Source of the DNA: Pseudooceanicola spongiae
GTDB lineage: Bacteria > Pseudomonadota > Alphaproteobacteria > Rhodobacterales > Rhodobacteraceae
Length of the DNA stretch: 64,000 nucleotides
NCBI RefSeq assembly: GCF_014899185.1
Contig: NZ_CP045201.1
Span: 914,501 to 978,500 of the forward strand
Direction of reading: 5' to 3'
Below the pieces are notes generated by a model, which worked only from the letters and a program-made list of their open reading frames with translations, was not told the origin of the DNA and did no database searches. A program made the position numbers and the translations under genes. Shown here piece by piece: positions 7,822 to 17,451 of the stretch (its first letter is position 1; every line of letters begins with the position of its first letter).

Positions 7822-9029
7822 AAAGAGTAGTCATCACAGGCGCCGGGACGATCAATGCCATCGGTCACAATGTGGCCGAAACGCTGGAGTCGTTCCGTGA
7901 GGGGCGTTGCGGCATTGCCGAACTGGACGTGCGCGATTCTGAGCGCCTGTCGGTGACGATCGGCGCGCAGGTCAAGAACTTCAGCTCGGAAGGGTTGTTC
8001 AACCGTCAGCAGATGGTGCTGTATGACCGCTTCACCATGTTCGCGCTGATCGCGGCGCGGGAGGCGATTGGCCAGTCGGGTCTGGAGTTTTCCGGCGAGC
8101 TGGCGGCCAAGACCGGCGCCGTTCTGGGCAATTCCGGCGGCGGCATGACGACGCTGGACGAGAATTACCGCTCGGTCTACGAGGACGGCAAGAACCGGGT
8201 GCATCCCTTCGTGGTGCCCAAGCTGATGAACAATGCCGCGGCCAGCCACGTCAGCATGGAGTTCAACCTCAAGGGCCCGACGTTTACGGTGTCTTCCGCC
8301 TGCGCCAGTTCCAACCACGCGATGAGCCAGGCCTTCCAGATGGTGCGCACCGGCATGTCGCCGGTGATGATCACCGGCGGGTCCGAGAGCATGTTGTGCT
8401 TTGGCGGCGTCAAGGCCTGGGAAGGGCTGCGCGTCATGTCCAAGGATGGCTGTCGCCCCTTCAGCGCCAACCGCAACGGCATGGTGCAGGGCGAGGGCGC
8501 GGGCGTTTTCGTCTTCGAGGAGCTGGAGCACGCGCAAAAACGTGGGGCCGAGATCCTGGCCGAGGTGATCGGGTTCGCGATGACCTCGGATGCGTCGGAC
8601 ATCGTGATGCCGTCCAAGCAGGGCGCTGCGCGGGCGATTTCGGGGGCCATTCAGGACGCCCGGCTGAACCCCTCGGACGTGGGTTATATCAACGCGCACG
8701 GCACCGGGACGGCGGCGAACGACAAGACCGAGAGCGCGGCTGTGGCCGATGCCTTTGGCCGTCATGCGGACACGCTGATGATCTCCTCAACCAAGTCGAT
8801 GCACGGTCATCTGATCGGCGGCACGGGGGCTGTCGAGCTGCTGGCCTGCATCATGGCGGTGCGCGACGGGATCATCGCGCCGACGATCAGCTATGAAGAG
8901 CCGGACCCTGAGTGCGCGCTTGACGTGGTGCCGAACGAGGCGCGCGAGGCGAAGGTCGAGGTCGCTCTGTCCAATGCCTTTGCCTTTGGCGGGCTCAACG
9001 CCGTGCTGGCGCTGCGCCGCTTCGCCTGA
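7818..9029 (+). CDS. Beta-ketoacyl-ACP synthase (KAS II/NodE-like)
   Basis: 403 residues, GTG start overlapping the ACP stop. A thiolase-fold condensing enzyme with catalytic Cys162 in SSACASSNHA and the two histidines in NAHGTGT and HGHLIGGTGA; GGSESM and FGGLNA are also present. It extends acyl chains on ACP. Coupling to its own ACP and to lpxD suggests a branch making a special fatty acid for lipid A or another envelope lipid, which is inference. Housekeeping FabF is the alternative but the operon argues against it. Confidence 0.9.
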   Translation: MKRVVITGAGTINAIGHNVAETLESFREGRCGIAELDVRDSERLSVTIGAQVKNFSSEGLFNRQQMVLYDRFTMFALIAAREAIGQSGLEFSGELAAKTGAVLGNSGGGMTTLDENYRSVYEDGKNRVHPFVVPKLMNNAAASHVSMEFNLKGPTFTVSSACASSNHAMSQAFQMVRTGMSPVMITGGSESMLCFGGVKAWEGLRVMSKDGCRPFSANRNGMVQGEGAGVFVFEELEHAQKRGAEILAEVIGFAMTSDASDIVMPSKQGAARAISGAIQDARLNPSDVGYINAHGTGTAANDKTESAAVADAFGRHADTLMISSTKSMHGHLIGGTGAVELLACIMAVRDGIIAPTISYEEPDPECALDVVPNEAREAKVEVALSNAFAFGGLNAVLALRRFA

Positions 9030-9047
9030 AACGTTCAAGGTTGAATT

Positions 9048-9086
9048 GAAAACGCCGCCTGCGAGGGGATCGCAGGCGGCGTTTTC
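9048..9086. terminator. Strong bidirectional terminator
   Basis: GAAAACGCCGCCTGCGA (9048-9064) is exactly complementary to the arm ending at 9086, and both strands end in a T-run. It serves the synthase gene and the converging IalB gene. Confidence 0.85.
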
Positions 9087-9121
9087 TGTTTGGGGTGGGG
9101 GCGCGAGGCCCCCGAAGGCCG

Positions 9122-9787
9122 TTACTGGTTGCCGATGGGCATCTGGCTGGTCTTGTCGAAACCGGCAGTGAAGCCGATCAGCGACGCGGGCAGCTTGACC
9201 TCAACATCCGGCGCGCTGAAGGGGCGGATGACGATATTGGCTTGTTTGCCGTTCTTCATCGCGTTGACTTCAGCTTCGGTCAGGCCGATGCGGGCGACAC
9301 AGCCAACACGCGAGCAGACGCTGAAGGGGTATTTCTTCGGCTGGCCATCGTCGACGCTGAGCAGCACGCCCGAGGGCAGCAGCGTTTGCAGCGGTGCGAT
9401 CACGCTGGCACCGGCTGCGACCTGACCGGCGCCGGAGACGCGGAACAGGACGATTTCGGCGACGGGGTTGTCGGTGTCATCGCGCAGCAGCTGATAGAGC
9501 TGGCAGGGCTCGTCCTTGCCGTCTTCGGTCTTGACGCATTGCAGGGCCCAGTCGCCGATCTCTTCCTTGATATAGGTCTGGCCGGCCTGCGGCGTGGCGT
9601 TGGGATCTTCGCCCATCGACAGGCCGCCCGTGCTGTTGGCGTCGGCCGGAGCGGCCTCAGCCGCGGGGGCGGTGGTCTCTGGCGCGGTGGTGTCCTGCGC
9701 GGGGGCCGCGGCATCCTGCGCAAGGGCAGGGCCTGCCAGAAGGCCGAGCACGGCCAGGGCGGAAGTGAACTTCGTGACTGCGAGCAT
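9122..9787 (-). CDS. Invasion-associated locus B (IalB) family protein
   Basis: 221 residues. A signal peptide (about 1-23, ending ALA) is followed by an Ala/Pro/Thr-rich low-complexity linker (about 24-55) and an IalB domain with CVKTEDGKDEPCQLYQ and VCSRVGCVARIGL, whose four cysteines could form two disulphides. It is periplasmic. The family is widespread in free-living alphaproteobacteria, so the name does not imply invasion; the function is unknown. Confidence 0.88.
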   Translation of the reverse strand: MLAVTKFTSALAVLGLLAGPALAQDAAAPAQDTTAPETTAPAAEAAPADANSTGGLSMGEDPNATPQAGQTYIKEEIGDWALQCVKTEDGKDEPCQLYQLLRDDTDNPVAEIVLFRVSGAGQVAAGASVIAPLQTLLPSGVLLSVDDGQPKKYPFSVCSRVGCVARIGLTEAEVNAMKNGKQANIVIRPFSAPDVEVKLPASLIGFTAGFDKTSQMPIGNQ

Positions 9788-10390
9788 GACGTTCCCGTTC
9801 TTTGCAATATTTTCGTCGACTTACCATGCAGGCCGGACGGTGTCAGGCCTTTTACAGCAGATTGCGGGTCAATTTACAGGGAAAGGCCGTGATTGGCGGA
9901 GGCCCGCCGGTCTGGTCACAAAATGCGGCGCAGGCATTGTGCCGAGGCGCCGGGGGGCACAGATTGGGACTAAGACGTGCCATAGAAAAAGGGGCCTCGT
10001 ACAGACCCCTTTTCCGCCGTTTATTCTCCCCGTCGGACCGGCCGACTTGTAATTGCATGGAAGGCTAGGGCCTTTGCGCGCCGTCGTCAATATGCAAAAT
10101 ATTCCGTTTTGTCCGTATGTTAGTTGGGGAGGTTTCCCGCTTGCAGCCTATGGTTGCGCGCTGACCTGCGCGTCAGGCGCTTTGACCACCCGGACATGAA
10201 AAAAGCCGCGCCCGTGAGGCGCGGCCAGTCTGACAGGGAGGAAGTTTGTCCAAGTTCATGAGACTACGATCCTGAACCCCTTCTCAATAGCACTAAAGTG
10301 TTAAGCAAGTCTTTGCACATACAAGAACATTTGCGTGTAGAACCGCCCGGGGACCGCGGTTGCTGGCGCGGCGAGCCTGCGGGGGGCGCT
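9788..10390. other. Intergenic region without a recognisable gene
   Basis: 600 bases between IalB and the GlxA-type regulator. It holds two hairpins: AAAAGGGGCCT (9987-9997) with AGACCCCTTTT (10003-10013), a possible bidirectional terminator, and the terminator at 10199-10225. Short open frames here look like chance. Confidence 0.5.
10199..10225 (-). terminator. Terminator for the GlxA-family regulator
   Basis: On the minus strand GCCGCGCC and GGCGCGGC pair around a five-base loop, followed by TTTTTTC, about 165 bases after the stop. Confidence 0.75.
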
Positions 10391-11410
10391 TTAGATCGAC
10401 AGCCGCCCGGCCTGACTGCCGCGTTCGCGGTAGGGGGTGGTCTGATACTGCGCACGGTAGCATTTGGAAAAATGCGACGGGCTGGCAAACCCACAGGAGA
10501 GGGCGACGTTGATCACGCTCATATCCGTTTGCATCAACAGGTTACGGGCCTTCTGCAGGCGCAGCTCCATGTAGTAGCGCTTGGGCGAGCGGTTGAGATA
10601 CCGGCGAAACAGCCGCTCCAGCTGGCGGGTCGACATCAGCACATCGCGGGCCAGAGTGGCGGGGCTGATCGGTTCTTCGATATTGGCCTCCATCATCTGG
10701 ATGACCTGGCTGAGCTTGGGGTGGCGCACACCGATGCGCGTCGGCACGGACAACCTCTGCGTGTCCTGATCGGTGCGGATCGAAGAATAGATCAGCTGGT
10801 CCGCGACGGCATTGGCCAGTTCTTCGCCGTGATGATCGGCGACGAGTTTCAGCATCAGGTCGATGGAGGAAGTGCCGCCCGCCGTCGTCAGGCGATTGCC
10901 GTCGGCGACAAAGACCGATTTGGTCAGCAGGACCTCCTCGAACTCCTCGGCAAAGCTGTCGTGGTTTTCCCAGTGGATGGTGGCGCGCTTGCCATCGAGC
11001 AGACCGGCGCGGGCCAGCACATGGGCGGCGGTGCACAGGCCACCGATCGCCAGACCCTTGCGGGCTTCGCGGCGCAGCCAGTTCAGCAGCTTCTTCGTGG
11101 TCTCGTCCTGCACGGCAATCCCGGCGCAGACCAGCACGGTGTCGTCGCGCGACAGCTCGCCCAGAGGCGCGTCGATGGCGAAGGCCGTGCCGCCGGAACA
11201 GCTGACCATCTCTCCGGTCTCGCTCTGCAGCTCCCATGTATAGAGGGTGCGGCCCGACATGCGATTGGCAATGCGCAGGCATTCCAGCGCCGAAGCGAAG
11301 GAGAGCAGGGAGAAGTTGTTGAGAAGGACAAAGATGAATTTGCGCGGTTTGGTTGTTGGCCCGTCCAGCGGGACCGTGAAATTCTGGACCGAGGACATCG
11401 GCTCGGGCAT
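10391..11410 (-). CDS. GlxA-family transcriptional regulator (DJ-1/PfpI domain plus AraC helix-turn-helix)
   Basis: 339 residues; a second in-frame ATG is at 11398. An N-terminal DJ-1/PfpI-like domain (about 22-195, with GGLCTAAHVLARAGLL in the nucleophile region) precedes an AraC-type double helix-turn-helix (about 228-325, ending CGFASPSHFSKCYRAQYQTTP). Relatives respond to small amines or amino acid derivatives such as glycine betaine. It is divergent from a class II DAHP synthase, an arrangement I recall as recurrent in Rhodobacterales; whether it controls that gene is unproved. Confidence 0.88.
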   Translation of the reverse strand: MPEPMSSVQNFTVPLDGPTTKPRKFIFVLLNNFSLLSFASALECLRIANRMSGRTLYTWELQSETGEMVSCSGGTAFAIDAPLGELSRDDTVLVCAGIAVQDETTKKLLNWLRREARKGLAIGGLCTAAHVLARAGLLDGKRATIHWENHDSFAEEFEEVLLTKSVFVADGNRLTTAGGTSSIDLMLKLVADHHGEELANAVADQLIYSSIRTDQDTQRLSVPTRIGVRHPKLSQVIQMMEANIEEPISPATLARDVLMSTRQLERLFRRYLNRSPKRYYMELRLQKARNLLMQTDMSVINVALSCGFASPSHFSKCYRAQYQTTPYRERGSQAGRLSI

Positions 11411-11480
11411 GGGAGAACCTGCGCATCAGAGGAAGCCGGGGCGAAACCGGAACTGGGCGACATAAATTCAGAGGCCGCAA

Positions 11481-11506
11481 GCGACGTCAATAGTCGCAAA
11501 TATAAT
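11481..11506 (+). promoter_or_regulatory. Candidate promoter/operator upstream of the DAHP synthase
   Basis: A perfect -10 hexamer TATAAT lies at 11501-11506 with an inverted repeat GCGAC (11481-11485) / GTCGC (11493-11497) just upstream. The -35 is poor, as expected for an activator-dependent promoter. Weak evidence. Confidence 0.35.
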
Positions 11507-11570
11507 GTGGCCCTTTAACGCTAACTTAGCTATACGCTTGGCGCTCTATGCATCGAACCCGGAGGAAAAG

Positions 11571-12938
11571 ATGGGTACCTGGCAAAAATCCGACTGGCGC
11601 AACAAGCCGCGGGTGCAGATGCCTGACTATCAGGATCAGGAAGCGCTGGCGACGACCGAGGCTCAGCTTTCGAAGTATCCGCCGCTGGTGTTTGCAGGTG
11701 AGGCGCGCCGCCTACGTGCCGCACTTGGGGCAGCTGGTCGGGGTGAAGCCTTCCTGTTGCAGGGCGGCGACTGCGCTGAAAGCTTTCAGCAATTCACGGC
11801 AGATGCGATCCGCGACACCTTCAAGGTGATGTTGCAGATGGCGATGGTGCTGACCTTTGGCGCCAAGGTGCCGGTGGTGAAAGTGGGCCGCATGGCGGGC
11901 CAGTTCGCCAAGCCGCGCAGTGCACCGACCGAAGTGATCAATGGTGTCGAGCTGCCGAGCTATCGCGGCGATATCATCAACGAGCTGGACTTCACGCCCG
12001 AGAGCCGCATCCCGAATCCGGCCAAGATGCTGCAGGCTTACACGCAGTCGGCCGCGACGCTGAACCTGTTGCGGGCTTTTTCGACGGGTGGCTACGCCGA
12101 CGTGAATCAGGTGCACCGCTGGACTCTGGGCTTTACCGCCTCGGACAAGGCCGAACGGTTCCGCGACATGTCGAACCGGATCAGCGATACGCTGGATTTC
12201 ATCAAGGCGGCTGGGGTCAATTCCGACAATGCGCATTCGCTGCGCACGGTTGATTTCTATGTCAGCCACGAAGCGCTGCTGCTGGAATACGAAGAAGCGC
12301 TGTGCCGGATGGACACCACCTCGGGCAACTGGCTGGCGGGGTCGGGTCACATGATCTGGATCGGCGACCGGACACGTCAGCCGGACGGCGCACATGTCGA
12401 ATTCTGCAAGGGCGTGCTGAACCCGATCGGGCTGAAGTGCGGCCCCTCGATGACGGCGGAGGATCTGAAGGTCCTGATGAAGACGCTGAACCCGAAGAAC
12501 GAGATGGGCCGTCTGACCCTGATCTGCCGCTTCGGCGCAGGCAAGGTGCACGACCATCTGCCGCGCCTGATCGAGACCGTGCGCTCGGAAGGGGCCAATG
12601 TGGTCTGGGTCTGTGATCCGATGCATGGCAACACCATCAAGTCGTCGACCGGCTACAAGACCCGGCCCTTCGATCTGGTGCTGCGCGAGGTGCAGGAGTT
12701 CTTCCGCGTGCACCGTGTCGAGGGCACGATCCCCGGCGGTGTGCACTTTGAGATGACCGGTCTGGACGTGACCGAATGCACCGGTGGCGTGCAGGCGGTG
12801 TCGGACGAGGATCTGTCGGATCGCTATCACACGGCCTGCGATCCGCGTCTGAACGCCTCGCAGTCGCTGGAACTGGCGTTCCTGGTCGCCGAAGAGCTGA
12901 CGGCACTGCGTGAGGAGCGTCTGGCCGAAGCGGGCTGA
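11571..12938 (+). CDS. 3-deoxy-7-phosphoheptulonate synthase, class II
   Basis: 455 residues from the ATG at 11571, which follows GGAGGAAAA; a longer frame reaches 11505 but lacks a ribosome site. Condenses phosphoenolpyruvate and erythrose 4-phosphate, the first shikimate-pathway step. Class II signatures are QGGDCAESF (metal Cys), [11 protein letters not shown] (phosphate binding), DPMHGNT (metal His), GGVHFEMTG (metal Glu) and TACDPRLN (metal Asp). It is followed by a palindromic terminator. Confidence 0.95.
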   Translation: MGTWQKSDWRNKPRVQMPDYQDQEALATTEAQLSKYPPLVFAGEARRLRAALGAAGRGEAFLLQGGDCAESFQQFTADAIRDTFKVMLQMAMVLTFGAKVPVVKVGRMAGQFAKPRSAPTEVINGVELPSYRGDIINELDFTPESRIPNPAKMLQAYTQSAATLNLLRAFSTGGYADVNQVHRWTLGFTASDKAERFRDMSNRISDTLDFIKAAGVNSDNAHSLRTVDFYVSHEALLLEYEEALCRMDTTSGNWLAGSGHMIWIGDRTRQPDGAHVEFCKGVLNPIGLKCGPSMTAEDLKVLMKTLNPKNEMGRLTLICRFGAGKVHDHLPRLIETVRSEGANVVWVCDPMHGNTIKSSTGYKTRPFDLVLREVQEFFRVHRVEGTIPGGVHFEMTGLDVTECTGGVQAVSDEDLSDRYHTACDPRLNASQSLELAFLVAEELTALREERLAEAG

Positions 12939-12965
12939 CGCCCCCAAGGGCTTTGCGAAACACGG

Positions 12966-12993
12966 AAGGGCCGCCAGATCTGGCGGCCCTTTT
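12966..12993 (+). terminator. Perfect 26-bp palindromic terminator
   Basis: AAGGGCCGCCAGA (12966-12978) is followed without a spacer by its exact reverse complement to 12991, then TT. It works for the DAHP synthase and probably also for the converging PAS gene. Confidence 0.75.
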
Positions 12994-13054
12994 CCGTGGG
13001 GCAGAGCGTCCGAACGGCTGGCAAGAGGGCTGGCGTCGGAGGATGCGAAGGCGC

Positions 13055-13789
13055 TCAGTCGTCGGAGGTGTCGACAACGCTGAGGTAGGGACGCGGGCCG
13101 GGACGCAGCCGCGTGACGTTTCCTGTGGCCGCGGCGATCTGCTGCGGGATTGTGGGGAAGGGGCGCTCTGTGCGGCGACGCTCGCCCGAGGTATCTGGGT
13201 TGCGGTCCTGCGTCAGCGGAGCCTGGGCGTTTGGCATGAAATCCCCCAGCAGCGGCGTGGCGCTGTGGCTGGTGATGTCGAAGCGACGCGGCGCGCGGCC
13301 GATGTCGCCATAGGTGGCAAAGCAGCCCAGCGCCCGGCTGATATCGCCGAGATCGCTTTTCATCGGCAGCAGCACCAGACGGGCGTCGATCGCGGGCTTG
13401 CCGATGGCGCTGTCGGAGTGCAGGTCGATGGTGGCGCGGGCGGGGCTGTCGAAGACCTGCTCCAGCACGGTCGACATCGTCTCGCGGCCGGCAGGGGTGA
13501 TGAAGGCGCTAAGGGGCATGCCGCGCACCTCCATCCCCATCATGTCCGACAGGTGAGAGCCGGCGATGCGCAGGCGGGCGATGCCGGGGGCGACGCGTTC
13601 AAGGATGAAGGCGAACTCCAGCGCGCGCTCGATCCCGCGCGGGTCGATGTCAGAGCGGCGCGGCACCAGACGACCGGCACGGATCGCGTCCCAGTAGCTC
13701 TCGACCTCGGTGATCGCGTTGAAGCGCGTCGCGCTCATGAATCCGCTCATGCTGATGACGGACTGCCCGTCAGTATTGTCTTGTCGCAT
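13055..13789 (-). CDS. PAS-domain protein of unknown function
   Basis: 244 residues. The N-terminal 150 residues resemble the PAS_5 family common in Caulobacterales and Rhodobacterales (AITEVESYWDAIRAGRLVPRRSDIDPRGIE, then LRIAGSHLSDMMGMEVRGMPLSAFITP). The C-terminal 80 residues are proline- and arginine-rich and probably disordered. No output domain is present. Cytosolic. The ligand is unknown. Confidence 0.75.
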   Translation of the reverse strand: MRQDNTDGQSVISMSGFMSATRFNAITEVESYWDAIRAGRLVPRRSDIDPRGIERALEFAFILERVAPGIARLRIAGSHLSDMMGMEVRGMPLSAFITPAGRETMSTVLEQVFDSPARATIDLHSDSAIGKPAIDARLVLLPMKSDLGDISRALGCFATYGDIGRAPRRFDITSHSATPLLGDFMPNAQAPLTQDRNPDTSGERRRTERPFPTIPQQIAAATGNVTRLRPGPRPYLSVVDTSDD

Positions 13790-14015
13790 CTCGACAGCTC
13801 CGAATTGAACATGTGTTTCCTCTGTGACAGGTCGCGGGCGACCGGGTCGTGTCTGGATTGCGCCTGTATGGTTAAAGCAATCTTCACAGAGGTTACGTGA
13901 ACATTAATATGGCACATTTCATTCGAAATTTTCTTGAAATCGTTGCAAATGGTTAACCCAACGCTGATCCTGCAGGCCGTTACAGTGCAGAATACAACAG
14001 CAGCGAGCAGAGTTC

Positions 14016-14903
14016 ATGACACGATCAATGACGGCATTTTCGTCGCAAAAAGGCAGTGAGGCCGGGTTTTTCTGGTCTTGGGAGCTGCGCTCGGTCAATG
14101 GCAAGGGGCTGGATCTGCGGTTGCGCGTGCCCGACTGGGTGCCGGGGCTTGAGGCGGCCTTGCGCGCCCGTCTGGGCAAGGCGCTGGCGCGCGGCAATGT
14201 CACGCTGAACCTGCGGCTGTCGCGAGAGGAGACCGGGGGCACGTTGCGGGTGAACGCGGCGCAGCTCTCCTCGGTGCTGGAGGCGCTGCAGCTGGTCGAG
14301 GACACGGCACTGGCGCGCGGCATGACGCTGGCGCCGTCGCGGGCGGCGGATCTGCTGGGGCTGCGCGGGGTGCTGGAAACCGGCGCAGCCGACGAGGAGG
14401 TCGAGGGGCTGGCCGGTATGCTGCTGCGTGATTTCGAGCCGCTGCTGGCGGATTTCATCGCCATGCGGGGGCGCGAGGGCGCGGCGATTGACGCGGTGCT
14501 GCTGGATCAGGTGGCGCAGATCGAGGTTTTGGTGGCGCGCGCGGCGGCGGTGGTCGAGGCGCGGGCGGCGCGGATGGGCGCGGCGGTGCAGAGCGCGCTG
14601 GCCCGTGTCGTCGAGGCCGGTGCGCAGGACCCCCAGCGCATCGCGCAGGAACTGGCGCTGATCGCCATCAAGGCCGATGTCACCGAGGAACTGGACCGGC
14701 TGCGCGCCCATATCAGCGCGGCGCGTGATCTGCTGGCGCAGGAGGGGACCGTCGGGCGCAAGCTGGATTTCCTGTCTCAGGAGTTCAACCGAGAGGCCAA
14801 TACCCTGTGTGCCAAGGCGCAGGACGCCGAGCTGACGACCCTCGGGCTGGAGCTGAAGGCGGTGATCGACCAGCTGCGCGAGCAGGTGCAGAACATCGAA
14901 TAG
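14016..14903 (+). CDS. YicC-family endoribonuclease
   Basis: 295 residues, full length. The N-terminal MTRSMTAFSSQKG and the C-terminal EEFNREANTLCAKAQD-type ending (here SQEFNREANTLCAKAQ) are family signatures. YicC of E. coli is a ribonuclease acting on structured RNA. It precedes gmk by 82 bases on the same strand, a conserved neighbour. Confidence 0.9.
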   Translation: MTRSMTAFSSQKGSEAGFFWSWELRSVNGKGLDLRLRVPDWVPGLEAALRARLGKALARGNVTLNLRLSREETGGTLRVNAAQLSSVLEALQLVEDTALARGMTLAPSRAADLLGLRGVLETGAADEEVEGLAGMLLRDFEPLLADFIAMRGREGAAIDAVLLDQVAQIEVLVARAAAVVEARAARMGAAVQSALARVVEAGAQDPQRIAQELALIAIKADVTEELDRLRAHISAARDLLAQEGTVGRKLDFLSQEFNREANTLCAKAQDAELTTLGLELKAVIDQLREQVQNIE

Positions 14904-14985
14904 CGCGCATGCGGGGGCAAGCATTGCTCCGAGCGGGAAAACCTGCATAACCCTGCGGGCAAACGAACCAAGCGGAGCCTGAGAT

Positions 14986-15627
14986 ATGAGCCATAGGCGC
15001 GGCCTTCTGATCATCCTGTCCTCTCCCTCCGGGGCGGGCAAGTCGACCCTGTCGAAGAGGCTGCTGGCCTGGGACCCGGCGATCCGGTTTTCCGTCTCTG
15101 CGACGACGCGCGCGCCCCGGGTGGGTGAAGAGCATGGGCGCGAGTACTACTTTCACAGCCATGACGATTTCGCCGACATGGTGGCGCGCGACCAGATGCT
15201 GGAACATGCCACGGTCTTCGGCAATTCCTATGGTTCACCCCGCGGGCCGGTCGAGGCGGCGATCAATGCCGGGCAGGACCTGCTGTTCGATATCGACTGG
15301 CAGGGCGGGCAACAGATCCGCAACTCGGCCCTTGGCAAGCATGTGCTGTCGATCTTCATCCTGCCGCCGACCATGGCCGAGCTGGAGCGGCGTCTGATCA
15401 GCCGCGCACAGGACGAAGCCGATGTCATCGCGCAGCGGATGCAGAAAAGCCGTGACGAGATCAGCCATTGGCCGGAATATGACTATGTGCTGATCAACGA
15501 CGATCTGGACGAAAGCGAAACCCGCCTGCGCACCATCATCGAGGCCGAGCGCATGCGGCTGTCCCAACAACCCGGCGTCGTCGATCTGGTGCGCCGTCTG
15601 AACGCGGAATTCGAGGAAAACCAATGA
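14986..15627 (+). CDS. gmk: Guanylate kinase
   Basis: 213 residues. Phosphorylates GMP to GDP. The P-loop is [10 protein letters not shown] (about 10-19), with the GMP-binding segment [19 protein letters not shown] and the lid near [16 protein letters not shown]. The stop overlaps the next ATG by four bases (ATGA), so it is co-transcribed with the carbonic anhydrase-like gene. Confidence 0.96.
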   Translation: MSHRRGLLIILSSPSGAGKSTLSKRLLAWDPAIRFSVSATTRAPRVGEEHGREYYFHSHDDFADMVARDQMLEHATVFGNSYGSPRGPVEAAINAGQDLLFDIDWQGGQQIRNSALGKHVLSIFILPPTMAELERRLISRAQDEADVIAQRMQKSRDEISHWPEYDYVLINDDLDESETRLRTIIEAERMRLSQQPGVVDLVRRLNAEFEENQ

Positions 15628-16151
15628 CGCTCTACGCTCTGGACGGCCATGCGCCGAAGCTGCCTGAGGATGGTGATTGCTGGATCGCACCGGATGCCAA
15701 TGTCATTGGCCGGGTGGTGCTGGAGAGCGGCGCCTCGGTCTGGTTCGGGGTGACGATCCGGGGCGACAATGAGGTGATCCATATCGGTGCGGGCAGCAAT
15801 GTGCAGGAAAACACCGTGATGCACACGGATATCGGCTATCCGCTGACGATTGGTGTCAACTGCACCATCGGCCACAAGGCGATGCTGCACGGCTGCACCA
15901 TTGGCGACAACTCCCTCGTGGGGATGGGCGCGATGGTGATGAACGGCGCAAAGATCGGCAAGAACTGCCTGATCGGCGCGGGGGCTCTGGTGCCGGAAAA
16001 CCGCGAGATCCCGGACAATTCCATGGTGCTGGGGATGCCCGGGCGCGTGGTGCAGAGCCTCGACGCGACATGGGTGCAGCGGCTTGAGGCCTCGGCGCTT
16101 ACCTATCAGAAAAACATGCGGCGGTTTCGCGACGGTCTGACCGCGCTCTGA
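15624..16151 (+). CDS. Gamma-carbonic anhydrase family protein (YrdA/PaaY-like)
   Basis: 175 residues. A left-handed beta-helix of hexapeptide repeats with the three zinc-histidine positions near [17 protein letters not shown]. Family members are zinc-binding trimers, some with carbonic anhydrase or thioesterase activity. Translationally coupled to gmk. Confidence 0.88.
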   Translation: MTLYALDGHAPKLPEDGDCWIAPDANVIGRVVLESGASVWFGVTIRGDNEVIHIGAGSNVQENTVMHTDIGYPLTIGVNCTIGHKAMLHGCTIGDNSLVGMGAMVMNGAKIGKNCLIGAGALVPENREIPDNSMVLGMPGRVVQSLDATWVQRLEASALTYQKNMRRFRDGLTAL

Positions 16152-16179
16152 AACCCCTCTCAGTCAGGACGACCTTGAA

Positions 16180-17220
16180 ATGACGGACTCCTCCCTCACG
16201 GCGCTGCTGAGTGCGATCCCGCTGCCTGCCATGCTGGTGGGCCGGGGCGAGCGTATCATCGCCGCCAATGCCAGGACGGCTTCGCTGTTCGGGCCCGGCA
16301 TCACGGGGCGGCACTTTATCACCGTCATTCGCCAGCCCGCGGTGCTGGACGCGGTGGAATCCTGCCTGCAGGACCGCAAGCCGCACGACACGCGCTATCT
16401 TGCGACGCGGCGGGGGCAGGAGACGAACTATGAGGTGAGCTGCTCTTACGTGGATTCGCCGCTGGGGCAGGGTGTGGTGGTGTGTTTTCAGGACATCACC
16501 ATGCTGGAGAAGGCCGAGGTGATGCGCCGCGATTTCGTCGCCAACGTCAGCCATGAGCTGCGCACGCCGCTGACCGCGCTGATCGGGTTCATCGAGACGC
16601 TGCTGGGGCCCGCCAAGGACGACGCGCCGGCGCGCGAACGCTTCCTCGGCATCATGGCGAATGAGGCCGGCCGTATGGAGCGGCTGGTCAAGGATCTGCT
16701 GTCGCTGAGCCAGGTCGAGGGCGAGGCGCGGATGCGCCCGACCGAGCGGGTCGATATGCACGGGCTGATGCAATCGGTGCAGAACGCGCTGGCGCCGCTG
16801 GCGCGGCGGGCCGAGGTTGAGCTGATCGTGACGGCCGAGCAGACGGATATCTTCGTGCAGGGCGATAGCGACCAGCTGCGGCAGGTGCTGAACAATCTGG
16901 TGGAGAACGCGATCAAGTACGGCGGGCGCGGCAAGCAGGTCACCATGGCCCTGTCGGCGCGCGCCGAGATGCCGGAGCTGCGCGGCCCCGGTGTGGCGCT
17001 GACCGTCAGCGATCAGGGCCCGGGAATCGAAGAAGTGCACCTGCCGCGACTCACCGAACGCTTCTACCGCGTTGATTCTCATCGTTCGCGCGAAATGGGG
17101 GGAACCGGCCTCGGGTTGGCGATCGTGAAGCATATCGTGAACCGTCACCGCGGGCGGATGCGGATTTCGTCGAAAATGGGCCAGGGCACCACAATCCGGG
17201 TGGTTTTGCCGGTCAGCTGA
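16180..17220 (+). CDS. phoR: Phosphate-regulon sensor histidine kinase
   Basis: 346 residues. A PAS domain (about 1-105) leads into the H-box FVANVSHELRTPLTALIGF (phospho-acceptor His near 126) and a HATPase domain with NLVENAIKYGG, SDQGPGIEE and GGTGLGLAIVKH. No membrane segments are predicted, unlike E. coli PhoR, so it probably relies on PstB/PhoU for contact with the transporter. It lies directly upstream of the pst operon. Confidence 0.9.
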   Translation: MTDSSLTALLSAIPLPAMLVGRGERIIAANARTASLFGPGITGRHFITVIRQPAVLDAVESCLQDRKPHDTRYLATRRGQETNYEVSCSYVDSPLGQGVVVCFQDITMLEKAEVMRRDFVANVSHELRTPLTALIGFIETLLGPAKDDAPARERFLGIMANEAGRMERLVKDLLSLSQVEGEARMRPTERVDMHGLMQSVQNALAPLARRAEVELIVTAEQTDIFVQGDSDQLRQVLNNLVENAIKYGGRGKQVTMALSARAEMPELRGPGVALTVSDQGPGIEEVHLPRLTERFYRVDSHRSREMGGTGLGLAIVKHIVNRHRGRMRISSKMGQGTTIRVVLPVS

Positions 17221-17258
17221 GCCGGAAAGCCTGCCGTAAAAGCGTTAAGGTACTGTCA

Positions 17259-17294
17259 TAAAAGGGGCTTTGCGTCTGTGCGCGAGGCCCTTTT
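17259..17294 (+). terminator. Terminator after phoR
   Basis: AAAAGGGGC and GGCCCTTTTT form an imperfect stem ending in a T-run. Confidence 0.6.
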
Positions 17295-17342
17295 TCACGC
17301 GCGGGCGGCGGGAAAGGGCAATGAAATCAGAATAATTCGGGC

Positions 17343-17377
17343 TTTGTCATGAAAGCGTTACACTCATGTCACAAAAG
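17343..17377 (+). promoter_or_regulatory. Pho box upstream of pstS
   Basis: Three 11-base repeats in phase: TGTCATGAAAG (17345), the degenerate CGTTACACTCA (17356) and TGTCACAAAAG (17367). This matches the PhoB direct-repeat site, about 75 bases before the pstS ATG, and predicts induction of pstSCAB-phoUB under phosphate limitation. Confidence 0.8.
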
Positions 17378-17451
17378 CATCGCGACGAAGGCCTAGCAGG
17401 GGCCACGAGGCTGCCGGGGATGGTGGCCAGACACGACAACAGGAGCTTTCC

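Noticed and set aside
11712-12947. Long open frame (411 codons) antisense to the DAHP synthase
   Set aside because: It mirrors the codon structure of a clearly conserved gene on the other strand and has no recognisable domain; such shadows are common in high-GC DNA.
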